34,715 bases of DNA from Deltaproteobacteria bacterium (GTDB taxonomy: Bacteria > Desulfobacterota > Syntrophia > Syntrophales > UBA5619), in the NCBI GenBank assembly GCA_016935075.1, contig JAFGRP010000230.1, positions 1 through 34,715 on the forward strand. The letters are read 5' to 3'. Both the position numbers and the translations under genes were made by a program. A model generated the notes under the pieces. That model ran no database searches. It was not told where the DNA came from and worked only from the letters and a program-made list of their open reading frames with translations. Of the stretch, positions 9,222 to 16,634 are shown piece after piece (positions within the stretch are counted from its first letter, which is position 1; each line of letters starts with the position of its first letter).

Positions 9222-10025
9222 ATGGCGCGCAACGCGATGTTGATTGACGAATCGAAGTGCACCGCCTGCCGCGGATGCCAGGTGGCCTGCAAACAGTGGA
9301 ACGAGCTTGCGGGGTGGGAGTATTCAAAAACCGTCAACAGGGGCGGCTATGAGAATCCTCCGAACCTTACCCCGCAGACGTGGACGCGGATCAAGTTTAC
9401 CGAATACGACGGCCCCCAGGGGTTTCGGTGGCTTTTTCTGAAGGAAGGCTGCATGCACTGCGGAAAACCCGCCTGTGTGGACGTCTGCCCCACAAAAGCA
9501 CTGAAAAAGCAACCCGACGGAAGGGTGACGTTGGAACCGGATCTGTGCAACGGCTGCGGTTACTGCGCCCAGTTTTGTCCCTTCGGCATTCCCAAACTGG
9601 AGGTGGCTGGCACGTTCACAGGAGCGGCCAAGGCTTCCAAATGCAACTTCTGCCAGGACCGCACCGACAACGGGCTGATCCCCGCCTGTGTGAAAACCTG
9701 CCCTGCCCAGGCCCTCCACTGGGGAGACCGCGATACGATGATCGCGGCGGGAAAGAAAAGGGTGGAAACGCTCAAAACCCGCGGATTCGCAGCGGCCAAT
9801 CTTTACGGGGAGGATGCCGTCGGTGGGCTTGGACGCCTGTATGTGCTGATCGAAAAACCCGAAGCTTACGGACTGCCGGCGGATCCCCAGTACCCGGTCA
9901 TGGCCGTTATATGGCAAAATGTCGTTCAGTTTCTGGGGAAGATCGCGATCGGTGGAACGGTGCTGGGAACCTTCGTGGCCTGGTTGATTATTCGCCGGAA
10001 TATCAAAATGGAGGAAGTCGAATGA
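9222..10025 (+). CDS. fdnH: Formate dehydrogenase-N iron-sulfur subunit
   Basis: A 267-residue electron-transfer subunit with four ferredoxin-type [4Fe-4S] cysteine groups; the first is C13, C16, C19, C23, and the others include CMHCGKPAC, CNGCGYCAQFC and CNFC. A single transmembrane helix near residues 228-250 anchors it, with the C-terminus positively charged (IIRRN) as in FdnH. It carries electrons from the selenoprotein active site to the cytochrome b subunit. It has no Tat signal of its own and is expected to travel with FdnG. The start follows AAGGGG; the gene ends in ATGA shared with fdnI. It is slightly shorter than E. coli FdnH. Confidence 0.93.
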   Translation: MARNAMLIDESKCTACRGCQVACKQWNELAGWEYSKTVNRGGYENPPNLTPQTWTRIKFTEYDGPQGFRWLFLKEGCMHCGKPACVDVCPTKALKKQPDGRVTLEPDLCNGCGYCAQFCPFGIPKLEVAGTFTGAAKASKCNFCQDRTDNGLIPACVKTCPAQALHWGDRDTMIAAGKKRVETLKTRGFAAANLYGEDAVGGLGRLYVLIEKPEAYGLPADPQYPVMAVIWQNVVQFLGKIAIGGTVLGTFVAWLIIRRNIKMEEVE

Positions 10026-10744
10026 ACGGTCAAGGACAAGAAGCAGGACAGGTCTTCCAGATCCGCTGGATCCCGAAGTACACCTTTGTCGAACGTCTCC
10101 TGCACTGGATCCATACCGCCAGTTTCATCCCTCTGGTGGTCACAGGACTTGTGCTCTATCTGGATATTTTGAGGCCCCTGGCCCAGGGCGATGCCGGTCA
10201 ATGGATGCGCCTGGTGCACCGTTTGACGGCGGTGCTTTTCATTGCGGAACCTGTGGTATACGGCATCCTGCAACCGCGGCGCCTGTGGATGCATTTCAAA
10301 GAGTTCAGCTTTGAAAAGGATGATCTGGGCTGGCTGAAAAACGCCTTCAGCTATTATGTCTGGGGAAAGCACGATGCCATGCCGCCGCAGGGCCGGTTCA
10401 ACACCGGGGAAAAGCTCAACGGGATGGTCATGATCGTCTCCTGGATCCTGTTCGTCGTCACCGGTCTGATCATGTGGTACGGCAAGGGGATCGTATCGGC
10501 GGAGCTGTTCCGCTGGATGGTGGTGATCCATGACCTGACCATGATCGTCGCCCTTTGCATGTTCATTGTGCATCTGTTCCTGGCGGTGGCGCATCCACTG
10601 ATGTGGGCCGCCCTGGTCAGTATGCGCTTCGGCGTCACCTCCGCCAGTTATGCAGCCGAACATCATGCGAAGTGGTATTATGGACCCAAACGGGCCAGGG
10701 AACTCTACGAAGCGAAAAAGAGAAACGCTGCCCACAGCGGCTGA
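10022..10744 (+). CDS. fdnI: Formate dehydrogenase-N cytochrome b556 subunit
   Basis: A 240-residue integral membrane protein with four hydrophobic segments, the gamma subunit that takes electrons from FdnH and reduces quinone. Histidines suited to the two b hemes lie in HWIHTASF (helix 1), VHRLTAV (helix 2), VIHDLTM and VHLFLAVAHPLMW (helix 4). It starts at the ATG overlapping the fdnH stop by 4 bp (ATGA at 10022-10025), a sign of translational coupling. The menaquinone end-point is family knowledge; in a syntroph the complex could also run in reverse. Confidence 0.92.
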   Translation: MNGQGQEAGQVFQIRWIPKYTFVERLLHWIHTASFIPLVVTGLVLYLDILRPLAQGDAGQWMRLVHRLTAVLFIAEPVVYGILQPRRLWMHFKEFSFEKDDLGWLKNAFSYYVWGKHDAMPPQGRFNTGEKLNGMVMIVSWILFVVTGLIMWYGKGIVSAELFRWMVVIHDLTMIVALCMFIVHLFLAVAHPLMWAALVSMRFGVTSASYAAEHHAKWYYGPKRARELYEAKKRNAAHSG

Positions 10745-10757
10745 AGGAGAATAAGGT

Positions 10758-11132
10758 ATGGCTAAAATTCTTGTTGTCGATGACGATCCCGATTTTATCA
10801 AGATTACCCGAACGATTCTGCAGTTTCAGAATCACGAGGTGCTGACGGCGGCAAACGGCGAGCAGGGGCTGAAGGTCATGCGTCAAGAAAAACCCGACCT
10901 GGTCCTTCTGGATATCATGATGTCCTATATCCTCGACGGTCTGGATGTCCGTCGTCAGATGGCTGCCGACAAGGATCTCAAGGATATCCCGGTGATCATG
11001 GTCACCTCGCTCACCGGAGAGAGAGTGCGCAGTGAACTGCCCTCCGATGAATATATCCCCGCATCGGAATGGATCCATAAACCCATCGATCCCGATAAAC
11101 TTCTTGATCAGATCAAAAGGACTCTCGGATAA
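10758..11132 (+). CDS. Single-domain response regulator (CheY-like receiver)
   Basis: A 124-residue stand-alone receiver domain. The acidic pocket D8-D10, phosphoacceptor D52 (LVLLDIMM), T83/S84 and K108 (HKPID) are all present, so it should be phosphorylatable. No output domain is attached. It sits 13 bp after fdnI behind a good SD (GGAG and AAGG), so it is very likely the last gene of the formate dehydrogenase operon. It is convergent with three histidine kinase genes that are plausible partners. Its target is unknown; a receiver co-transcribed with a respiratory enzyme is unusual and may report formate metabolism to the neighbouring kinases. Confidence 0.9.
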   Translation: MAKILVVDDDPDFIKITRTILQFQNHEVLTAANGEQGLKVMRQEKPDLVLLDIMMSYILDGLDVRRQMAADKDLKDIPVIMVTSLTGERVRSELPSDEYIPASEWIHKPIDPDKLLDQIKRTLG

Positions 11133-11178
11133 AAACCGTTGATGAGGGGGCGCGTCAGGCCAAGGCGCGCCTCTTCAA
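11131..11178 (-). terminator. Hairpin terminator of the histidine kinase operon
   Basis: Between the convergent genes, TTGATGAGG-GG-GCGCG (11139-11154) pairs with CGCGCCTCTTCAA (11166-11178), with one mismatch and a small bulge. On the minus strand the hairpin is followed after 3 nt by five T's (11135-11131), giving an intrinsic terminator for the kinase operon. On the plus strand the following tract is only weakly T-rich, so it may also slow transcription from fdn. The T tract overlaps the receiver gene's stop. Confidence 0.6.
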
Positions 11179-11182
11179 CCTT

Positions 11183-12361
11183 TCATGTCTTCGCCCGGGG
11201 AGCAGAGGCCAGCGGCAGCGTGAAGCTAAAAAGGCTTCCCTCGCCGGGGGCGGACTTCACCTCCACCCTGCCGCCATATCCTTCCACGATGCGCTTGACG
11301 AGAGGCAATCCCAGACCGGTTCCCCGACGCTCCATCTTCTTTGCCTCGACCGTCCGAAAAAATTCGTTGAAAATAAGCGGCAGATCCTGCGGCGAGATGC
11401 CGATTCCCGTGTCTTCAACGTTCCCGATTGCGTGTGTCTCATCGTGGTCGACCGTTACATGGATCCGGCCTCCGCTCCGGGTATATTTGATGGCGTTGGA
11501 TATGAGGTTGGTCCAAAGATGTTGCATATGATCGGGGTGGACCTCTACCCTGGGGTTCTGACGGATGGTCAGCGTCAGAGAAAGTCCCTTTCCCTCGGCC
11601 TCCGCTTTGAGGGAAGGCAGGATCTTTTCCAATTCGTCTCCGAGCTGCACCATGGACCGATTCTCCGCGGACATTTCCTGCCTTGCGGTAGCCAGATTGA
11701 TCAGATTGTCGACGAGATTCAACAGATCCTCTGAACGGTCCAAGGCATGCTGGATCATCTCCTTCCATTTTTCCGGGGGAACGTACCCTTTCAGCAGAAT
11801 GAGCAGGAAGCTCTGAAGGGCCGTGAGCGGGGCACGGAATTCATGCGCAACCGTAAGCCGGAAAGCGGCCGGGGCCAGGAAATCCTTGTCGAAAAGCTCG
11901 GAGGTTTCCAGTTCCCCCTTGGTCACGGACCAAAGGCGGGAGACGTCCTGCTCGAAAATCTGAAGCCTTTTCAGTTCCACGGCTCTCGTGCGCCATTCCA
12001 TGGCACGGTCGATCCGGAGCGAAAGGAGTTCGGGAATGATGGGCAGGGGAATGAGATCATCTGCGCCGGATTTAATCCATTGCAGTGCTCTATTCCATGT
12101 CGAGCGCCCGCTGAGCAGGATGCATACCCTTTCAGCATCATTCATCGTCAGGTTCGCATGAAGATTGGTCACGGAATGATCCGGAAGCATCTCGACATCC
12201 ATGAGGATGATGTCGATGTCCTTGCCGGTGGGGGTACATGGCCGCTCCGGCAGGCTATCGGTCACCTGAACGGAAAAGCGACCCGGGTCCAAGGCCTGAC
12301 GGCAGGCGGCCTGGAGGTCGCTGTTTCCGCTGATGATGAGGATGATGCCCTTGTTTTGCAT
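11183..12361 (-). CDS. Cytoplasmic histidine kinase with degenerate N-terminal receiver
   Basis: A 392-residue protein with no membrane segment. Residues 1-125 have a receiver fold by pattern, with the aspartate D55 (IILMDVEML), but the acidic pair is replaced (LIISGNSD) and the conserved lysine is missing (LIPLP), so it is likely a pseudo-receiver. HisKA follows with H173 in the canonical HEFRAP, then the HATPase_c domain (NLISNAIKY, DTGIGI, GTGLGL). It is the last gene of the three-kinase operon, 7 bp after the preceding stop and with only a weak SD, so probably translationally coupled. Its kinase half resembles the kinase encoded at 14357-15505, including a shared KGYVPP motif after the phosphohistidine helix, so the two look like paralogues. 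Confidence 0.88.
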   Translation of the reverse strand: MQNKGIILIISGNSDLQAACRQALDPGRFSVQVTDSLPERPCTPTGKDIDIILMDVEMLPDHSVTNLHANLTMNDAERVCILLSGRSTWNRALQWIKSGADDLIPLPIIPELLSLRIDRAMEWRTRAVELKRLQIFEQDVSRLWSVTKGELETSELFDKDFLAPAAFRLTVAHEFRAPLTALQSFLLILLKGYVPPEKWKEMIQHALDRSEDLLNLVDNLINLATARQEMSAENRSMVQLGDELEKILPSLKAEAEGKGLSLTLTIRQNPRVEVHPDHMQHLWTNLISNAIKYTRSGGRIHVTVDHDETHAIGNVEDTGIGISPQDLPLIFNEFFRTVEAKKMERRGTGLGLPLVKRIVEGYGGRVEVKSAPGEGSLFSFTLPLASAPRAKT

Positions 12362-12368
12362 AGTCCGT

Positions 12369-14357
12369 TTACTGAATCAAGGCACTGCGGGTATCGGCCT
12401 CTGTCCCGGGGGATGCTTCCGTCTTGGGCGGAATCATGGGCAAGGTAACGGTAAAGGTCGTTCCCTTGCCGGCCTGACTGGACACCTGTATCTGACCGCG
12501 ATGCATCTTGATGATGCCGTAGACAATCGATAAACCCAGCCCCGTTCCTTTTCCGAGCGGTTTGGTCGTAAAGAAGGGGGTAAACAGCTTTCCCAGGTTC
12601 TCCTCTGCAATGCCGCGTCCCGTATCCGCAATGTCGATCTCCACTGCCGGGCCTTTGGAGAACCGGGTGGTCATGGTGATCGCGCCACCTTCGGGCATGG
12701 CGTCGGCCGCATTATTGAGCAGGTTGACAAACACCTGCATCAATTGGGCCGGATCCGCCTGGATGAGCGGCAAATCAGGAACGAAGCACCGTTTGATCTG
12801 CACACGTTCAAAATTCGGCTGGCTGCCGACGCTTTGGATTGCCTGTTCCAGGATCTGATGCAGATCGCTCTCCTGGGTCAGCATTTCCTGTTCACGGGCA
12901 AAATTCAACAGGTCGGCGACGATCCGCTTGCACCGGTGGGTCGCATCGATGATCATTTTGAAATCTTCCCGCCTGGTGCCGTCTTCCCCGGCTTCCCGGT
13001 AGAGGGTTTCCGAGTACAGCATGATGGTGCCGAGGGGGTTGTTGATCTCGTGGGCGACCCCGGCGGCCAGCTGTCCCATGGAGGCGAGTTTTTCCTTATG
13101 GACCAGTTTCTTCTGGATGCTGTCGAGCGTCTCCACCATGCTGTTAAAGGAGTGGCCCAGCGTCGCCAGTTCCCCTTTCCCGGATACGTTCACCCGAACG
13201 CTCATGTCCCCCTGGGAGAGGCGGCGATTCGATTCCACGAGGTTTTTGATCGGCTTGATGAACAACCGGGCGATCGGCACTGCGATCACCCCCGCCAGCA
13301 GAATGCAGATGAGCGCAATCAGACCGACCCGATTATTGAAGTCGTGAATCAGGGTTAAAAACGATGATTCCCGGGCGCCCACGTAGAGGCTGCCCACCAC
13401 GCGACCCCGGCTGTCCGCGAGGGGGGTATAGCGGGTGATAAACCACTCGTTCACCACATAGGCGCGTCCCACATAATCGCGACCCTCGGAGAGAACGACA
13501 TTGCGGACCGCCTGCGATATCCGGGTGCCCACGGCGCGTTTTCCCTGCTCGGTCATCACGTTGGTGGCCACACGCAAGTCACCGAAGAATATGGTCACCG
13601 TGTCGATCCTTGCCACCTCCTTGATACGGTCCACCAAGGTGAAATCGTTGTTGAACAGATAGACCGACAAAACCGCACCGATGATCTGCCGATTGGGATT
13701 GTGCAGGGGATACACCCCGGTCAGAGCGAGACCGGCCGTCCCTTCCCGCGGATCAAAAGGCTCCGGGGCGGCCAGAGGCGTTTCAACAAGGGGAATGAAG
13801 GCCTGATGATCCAAACCGACCTGGGCCAAAAGTTCCTTTGATATGACTTCTGTGGCGGTCTGCGGCTTGCCTGTCTCCAGAACTTCCTGGACGATCGGCA
13901 GCTTTTTCCACCCGCCCTGCAGGAGTGGGGTTGAGAGCTCCCCCGTTTGACTGAGAACCCGGCCGACGACCGTACGCCCCCTTTTATCGAGGATGGCGAT
14001 GAAATGGGTGCCGCCGAGGGCCAGCACGGAGATTTTATTGGTAATCTGCTGATCGATGATTCTGATGGCTTCAGATTCTCCCCGGGCGGCGGCTGACAGA
14101 CCATTGATGATCCATGTATCCAGGGATAAGCGATGGCTGATCGCCTCAATTTCGTCCAGTTTGATCTGGTAAAAGGCCTTGGCCAGGTCCATGTCCCGGG
14201 CCACGAGATCCGCTTCCGCCTTGGAGAGATATTCACTGATCACCCGGGACGTAACCAGTGTGTTCAGGCCGATGGTGAGTCCGGCCACCAGGGCGAAGGA
14301 GGCGATCAGCACTGTTTGCAATCGGCCTCCAAGAATAATGCCCATCCATCGACGCAT
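12369..14357 (-). CDS. Membrane-bound sensor histidine kinase (Cache-like sensor, HAMP)
   Basis: A 662-residue sensor kinase. Transmembrane helix 1 is at about 12-34 and helix 2 at about 343-366; the roughly 300 residues between them form a periplasmic double-Cache-like sensor. A HAMP domain (365-415), HisKA with H436 (GVAHEINNPL) and HATPase_c (NLLNNAADA, DTGRGI, GTGLGL) follow. The HEINNPLG form is typical of kinases that pair with sigma-54-type regulators, but no such response regulator is in this cluster. I take the ATG at 14357, whose A overlaps the upstream stop (TGATG), rather than the TTG one codon earlier; GGAG lies 8 nt upstream. The ligand is unknown. Its place in the formate dehydrogenase neighbourhood suggests a periplasmic metabolite or redox cue. 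Confidence 0.9.
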   Translation of the reverse strand: MRRWMGIILGGRLQTVLIASFALVAGLTIGLNTLVTSRVISEYLSKAEADLVARDMDLAKAFYQIKLDEIEAISHRLSLDTWIINGLSAAARGESEAIRIIDQQITNKISVLALGGTHFIAILDKRGRTVVGRVLSQTGELSTPLLQGGWKKLPIVQEVLETGKPQTATEVISKELLAQVGLDHQAFIPLVETPLAAPEPFDPREGTAGLALTGVYPLHNPNRQIIGAVLSVYLFNNDFTLVDRIKEVARIDTVTIFFGDLRVATNVMTEQGKRAVGTRISQAVRNVVLSEGRDYVGRAYVVNEWFITRYTPLADSRGRVVGSLYVGARESSFLTLIHDFNNRVGLIALICILLAGVIAVPIARLFIKPIKNLVESNRRLSQGDMSVRVNVSGKGELATLGHSFNSMVETLDSIQKKLVHKEKLASMGQLAAGVAHEINNPLGTIMLYSETLYREAGEDGTRREDFKMIIDATHRCKRIVADLLNFAREQEMLTQESDLHQILEQAIQSVGSQPNFERVQIKRCFVPDLPLIQADPAQLMQVFVNLLNNAADAMPEGGAITMTTRFSKGPAVEIDIADTGRGIAEENLGKLFTPFFTTKPLGKGTGLGLSIVYGIIKMHRGQIQVSSQAGKGTTFTVTLPMIPPKTEASPGTEADTRSALIQ

Positions 14358-15505
14358 CAATCTGCTCCGGTCAATGCCGCTGTATGTGGGAGAATAAAAC
14401 GAAACGCACTGCCCAAGCCCGGGGTGGAATCGATTTCAAGCGTGCCGCCGTAAAGAGAGACGATCTGCTGTACAATGCACAATCCAAGGCCTGTTCCGGT
14501 CTCCTGCATGGACCTGGCTTCCTTCGTCCGGTAGAACTCCTCGAAAATCCGGGAAATTTCATCAGAGGGAATTCCTATGCCGGTATCGGTCACCGTCCCG
14601 ATGATTTTCTTTTCCAACGCATTTTCCTGAAGTGTGAGGGTGACCCGGCCGGCCGGCCGGGTATAGCGGATGGCGTTGCCGAGCAGTTGCGCCCAGAGTG
14701 CCTGAAGGTATTCTCTGTTTCCCGAAATAACCGGGTGGTTCATTCGCTCCACCTTCACCGTCAGGCCGCGTTCCGCAATCTCCTTTTTGAATGAGGCGAG
14801 GGCAGCTTCGAGCATGTCCGATAAGGAGACGGGTTCCGTTTTCAAGCCTCTTATGTTCTCTTTGAGACGCGACAGGAGGAGCAGGTCATCGAGGATGGTC
14901 AGCAATTCCCCGGCCCGTTCTTCGACTTGTTGCAGAAACGTAACCTGTTCCGCCGGCGGGACATATCCTTTGCGGATGAGTTGTATGGTGTTCAGGAGAA
15001 CGGCCACCGGCGCCCGGAGGGTGTGCACCATGGTCATCATAAAACGGCCTTGAATGACACCGATCTTCTCCATTTCGGCTCTACACTTTGCAAGTCCGGA
15101 GAGTTTCTCCTCCAGGTCTTTTACCCTTCGGGCCTCGCGGTGCAGTCTCTGCCGATCTATCTCCCGATTGATGACGTGCAGCAATAATTCATGTGTAAAA
15201 GGCTTGGCAATAAAATCATGCGCCCCCTCGCGAATGGCCTGAACGGCCAATTCAATGGTCGCATAGCCGGTAATGATGATGCCGATGACATCGGGGGCTA
15301 TTTTTCGCGCCTGCTGCATCATCTCCAGCCCGCTCATGCCGGGCATCATGGCATCGACCAGTAAAACATCAAAAGACCCTTGACGGAGTTTGTGCAGACC
15401 ATCAGGCCCGTTTTCGGCCACATCCACCTCCAGACCTGAAGAGGTGAGGGCACGCCGGCATCCTTCACGAATTCCCAACTCGTCATCCACCACAAGCACT
15501 CGCAT
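14357..15505 (-). CDS. Receiver-histidine kinase hybrid with unusual H-box
   Basis: A 382-residue soluble protein. An intact N-terminal receiver (VVDDE at 6-9 region, D51, K101) is followed by a short coiled segment, HisKA and HATPase_c (QLLGNAIRY, DTGIGI, GTGLGL). The phospho-accepting H161 is followed by threonine (HTLRAP) where nearly all kinases have Glu or Asp (HELRTP), a position needed for phosphotransfer in well-studied kinases. I choose ATG 15505 over a TTG at 15523 because AGGAG lies at a good distance. It is the first gene of the kinase operon, behind a TTGACA-17-TATAGA promoter. A receiver at the N-terminus means it may itself be controlled by phosphorylation. Confidence 0.88.
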   Translation of the reverse strand: MRVLVVDDELGIREGCRRALTSSGLEVDVAENGPDGLHKLRQGSFDVLLVDAMMPGMSGLEMMQQARKIAPDVIGIIITGYATIELAVQAIREGAHDFIAKPFTHELLLHVINREIDRQRLHREARRVKDLEEKLSGLAKCRAEMEKIGVIQGRFMMTMVHTLRAPVAVLLNTIQLIRKGYVPPAEQVTFLQQVEERAGELLTILDDLLLLSRLKENIRGLKTEPVSLSDMLEAALASFKKEIAERGLTVKVERMNHPVISGNREYLQALWAQLLGNAIRYTRPAGRVTLTLQENALEKKIIGTVTDTGIGIPSDEISRIFEEFYRTKEARSMQETGTGLGLCIVQQIVSLYGGTLEIDSTPGLGSAFRFILPHTAALTGAD

Positions 15506-15546
15506 ATTTCCTGCTCCTGCCAAGGTCTCTGATTCGGTATTTTATA

Positions 15547-15575
15547 TCTATAGCAGGAGCGGCCCGTGATGTCAA
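15547..15575 (-). promoter_or_regulatory. Sigma-70 promoter of the histidine kinase operon
   Basis: On the minus strand TTGACA (15575-15570) and TATAGA (15552-15547) are separated by exactly 17 bp, placing transcription start near 15540 and giving a short leader before ATG 15505. Confidence 0.6.
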
Positions 15576-15641
15576 ATGAAAGGTCTTTCATTACGGCTAC
15601 TTTATCACCGGGACATGGGCGCCGGCCGCCCCGAAAAAAGT

Positions 15642-15671
15642 TTGAAACGGACAGCAAATATTCGCTATGAA
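15642..15671 (+). promoter_or_regulatory. Possible sigma-70 promoter of fdhE
   Basis: TTGAAA (15642-15647) and TATGAA (15666-15671) are 18 bp apart, about 80 bp upstream of the chosen fdhE start. The match is moderate. Confidence 0.4.
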
Positions 15672-15752
15672 AAAATGTCGATTCAGTCTATGCTTGCTGC
15701 TATCCTTTTCCCCGATGGGGGGCCATTGTCCATGGTTTGTTCAGGAGATCAT

Positions 15753-16577
15753 ATGAGGTTCAGTCCGCAAGACCAAAACATACTGGAGCATTTGTGTCGG
15801 GCCGGGGCAGCGCATCCCCATTTGGATACGTTGTTCCATTTCTATGAGCAACTCTTTCAGATTCAATTTGCCTTCAAGGCCCGGCTGAGAGAGGATCGTC
15901 ATCTCGGATATCTGGAGGAGAAGGACATCGATCCCGAACGCTTGGCATCCGGAATCCCCCAGGTCAGCTTCGATGACCTCCGGATGGAGGCATCCCCATG
16001 GATCGATCTGTATGGAGACATTGCGGCGCTTTTGATCAGGGATACGGAATGCTTGGCCCCCGATAACCGCGAGCCGCAACCGGAGACAATCCTGGCCCAG
16101 GCGCTTGAGATCTTCACCAGCAAGGTCCCGCTGGTCGGCTCGGGCCAACCGGCCGATGTGACCAGAACGGCGAGCGGTCTTGTTTTGGCCCCTTATCTGC
16201 AACTGGCCTGCGAGCATCTGATGCCGCGCATCACCCAGAGTGCCTGGCATCGGGGGCATTGCCCGGTTTGCGGAGGCGCGCCGTCTTTTGCCGTCGTGCA
16301 TGCGGAGCCGGACTTCCGCACCCTGTTGTGCTCGCGCTGCAACGGTGAATGGCGTTTCCGTCGGATGGGGTGCCCTTTCTGCATGGAGAGAGATCACCAA
16401 ACCTATTATCCCACGGAGAGCGGGGATTACCGACTCTATGTTTGTGAAGCCTGTCGCCGTTACTTGAAATCCCTTGACATGCAGGAGTCCGATTCAGAGC
16501 GGTGCCTGCCCGTAGAGACCTTGTCGACCGTCTCAATGGATCTCGCCGCCCGGGAAAAAGGATGGCTGTTTTTTTGA
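15753..16577 (+). CDS. fdhE: Formate dehydrogenase accessory protein FdhE
   Basis: A 274-residue cytoplasmic maturation factor for formate dehydrogenases. The C-terminal third carries four CxxC pairs (CPVC, CSRC, CPFC, CEAC) that bind iron in a rubredoxin-like way in FdhE, which interacts with the catalytic subunit before Tat export. Start chosen at ATG 15753, where AGGAG lies 5 nt upstream and the protein begins MRFSPQDQ; the frame is open further upstream to 15576 but without an SD or similarity I recognise. It is separated from fdnGHI by the oppositely oriented kinase operon, so it has its own promoter. It is convergent with the next gene. Confidence 0.92.
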   Translation: MRFSPQDQNILEHLCRAGAAHPHLDTLFHFYEQLFQIQFAFKARLREDRHLGYLEEKDIDPERLASGIPQVSFDDLRMEASPWIDLYGDIAALLIRDTECLAPDNREPQPETILAQALEIFTSKVPLVGSGQPADVTRTASGLVLAPYLQLACEHLMPRITQSAWHRGHCPVCGGAPSFAVVHAEPDFRTLLCSRCNGEWRFRRMGCPFCMERDHQTYYPTESGDYRLYVCEACRRYLKSLDMQESDSERCLPVETLSTVSMDLAAREKGWLFF

Positions 16578-16634
16578 AAAGAAACGCTCCCGAGGCGCCT
16601 CTCGGAAAAAACAATCGGCAAACAGGGCATCCAT

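Noticed and set aside
15513-15560. Inverted repeat GCTCCTGC / GCAGGAGC that could hide the SD of the receiver-kinase gene at 15505
   Set aside because: The upstream arm falls in the spacer of the TTGACA/TATAGA promoter, before the predicted transcription start, so it would not be in the mRNA; probably chance similarity to the SD.
15576-15752. Longer FdhE starting at 15576
   Set aside because: No SD at that start, and the first 59 residues overlap the likely promoter; ATG 15753 has AGGAG 5 nt upstream.
16590-16605. GC-rich dyad (GAGGCGCCTC core) between convergent fdhE and the PEP-domain gene as a terminator
   Set aside because: On the plus strand it is followed by A's, and on the minus strand the T run precedes the stem; only a weak T-rich stretch follows, so no intrinsic terminator can be claimed.
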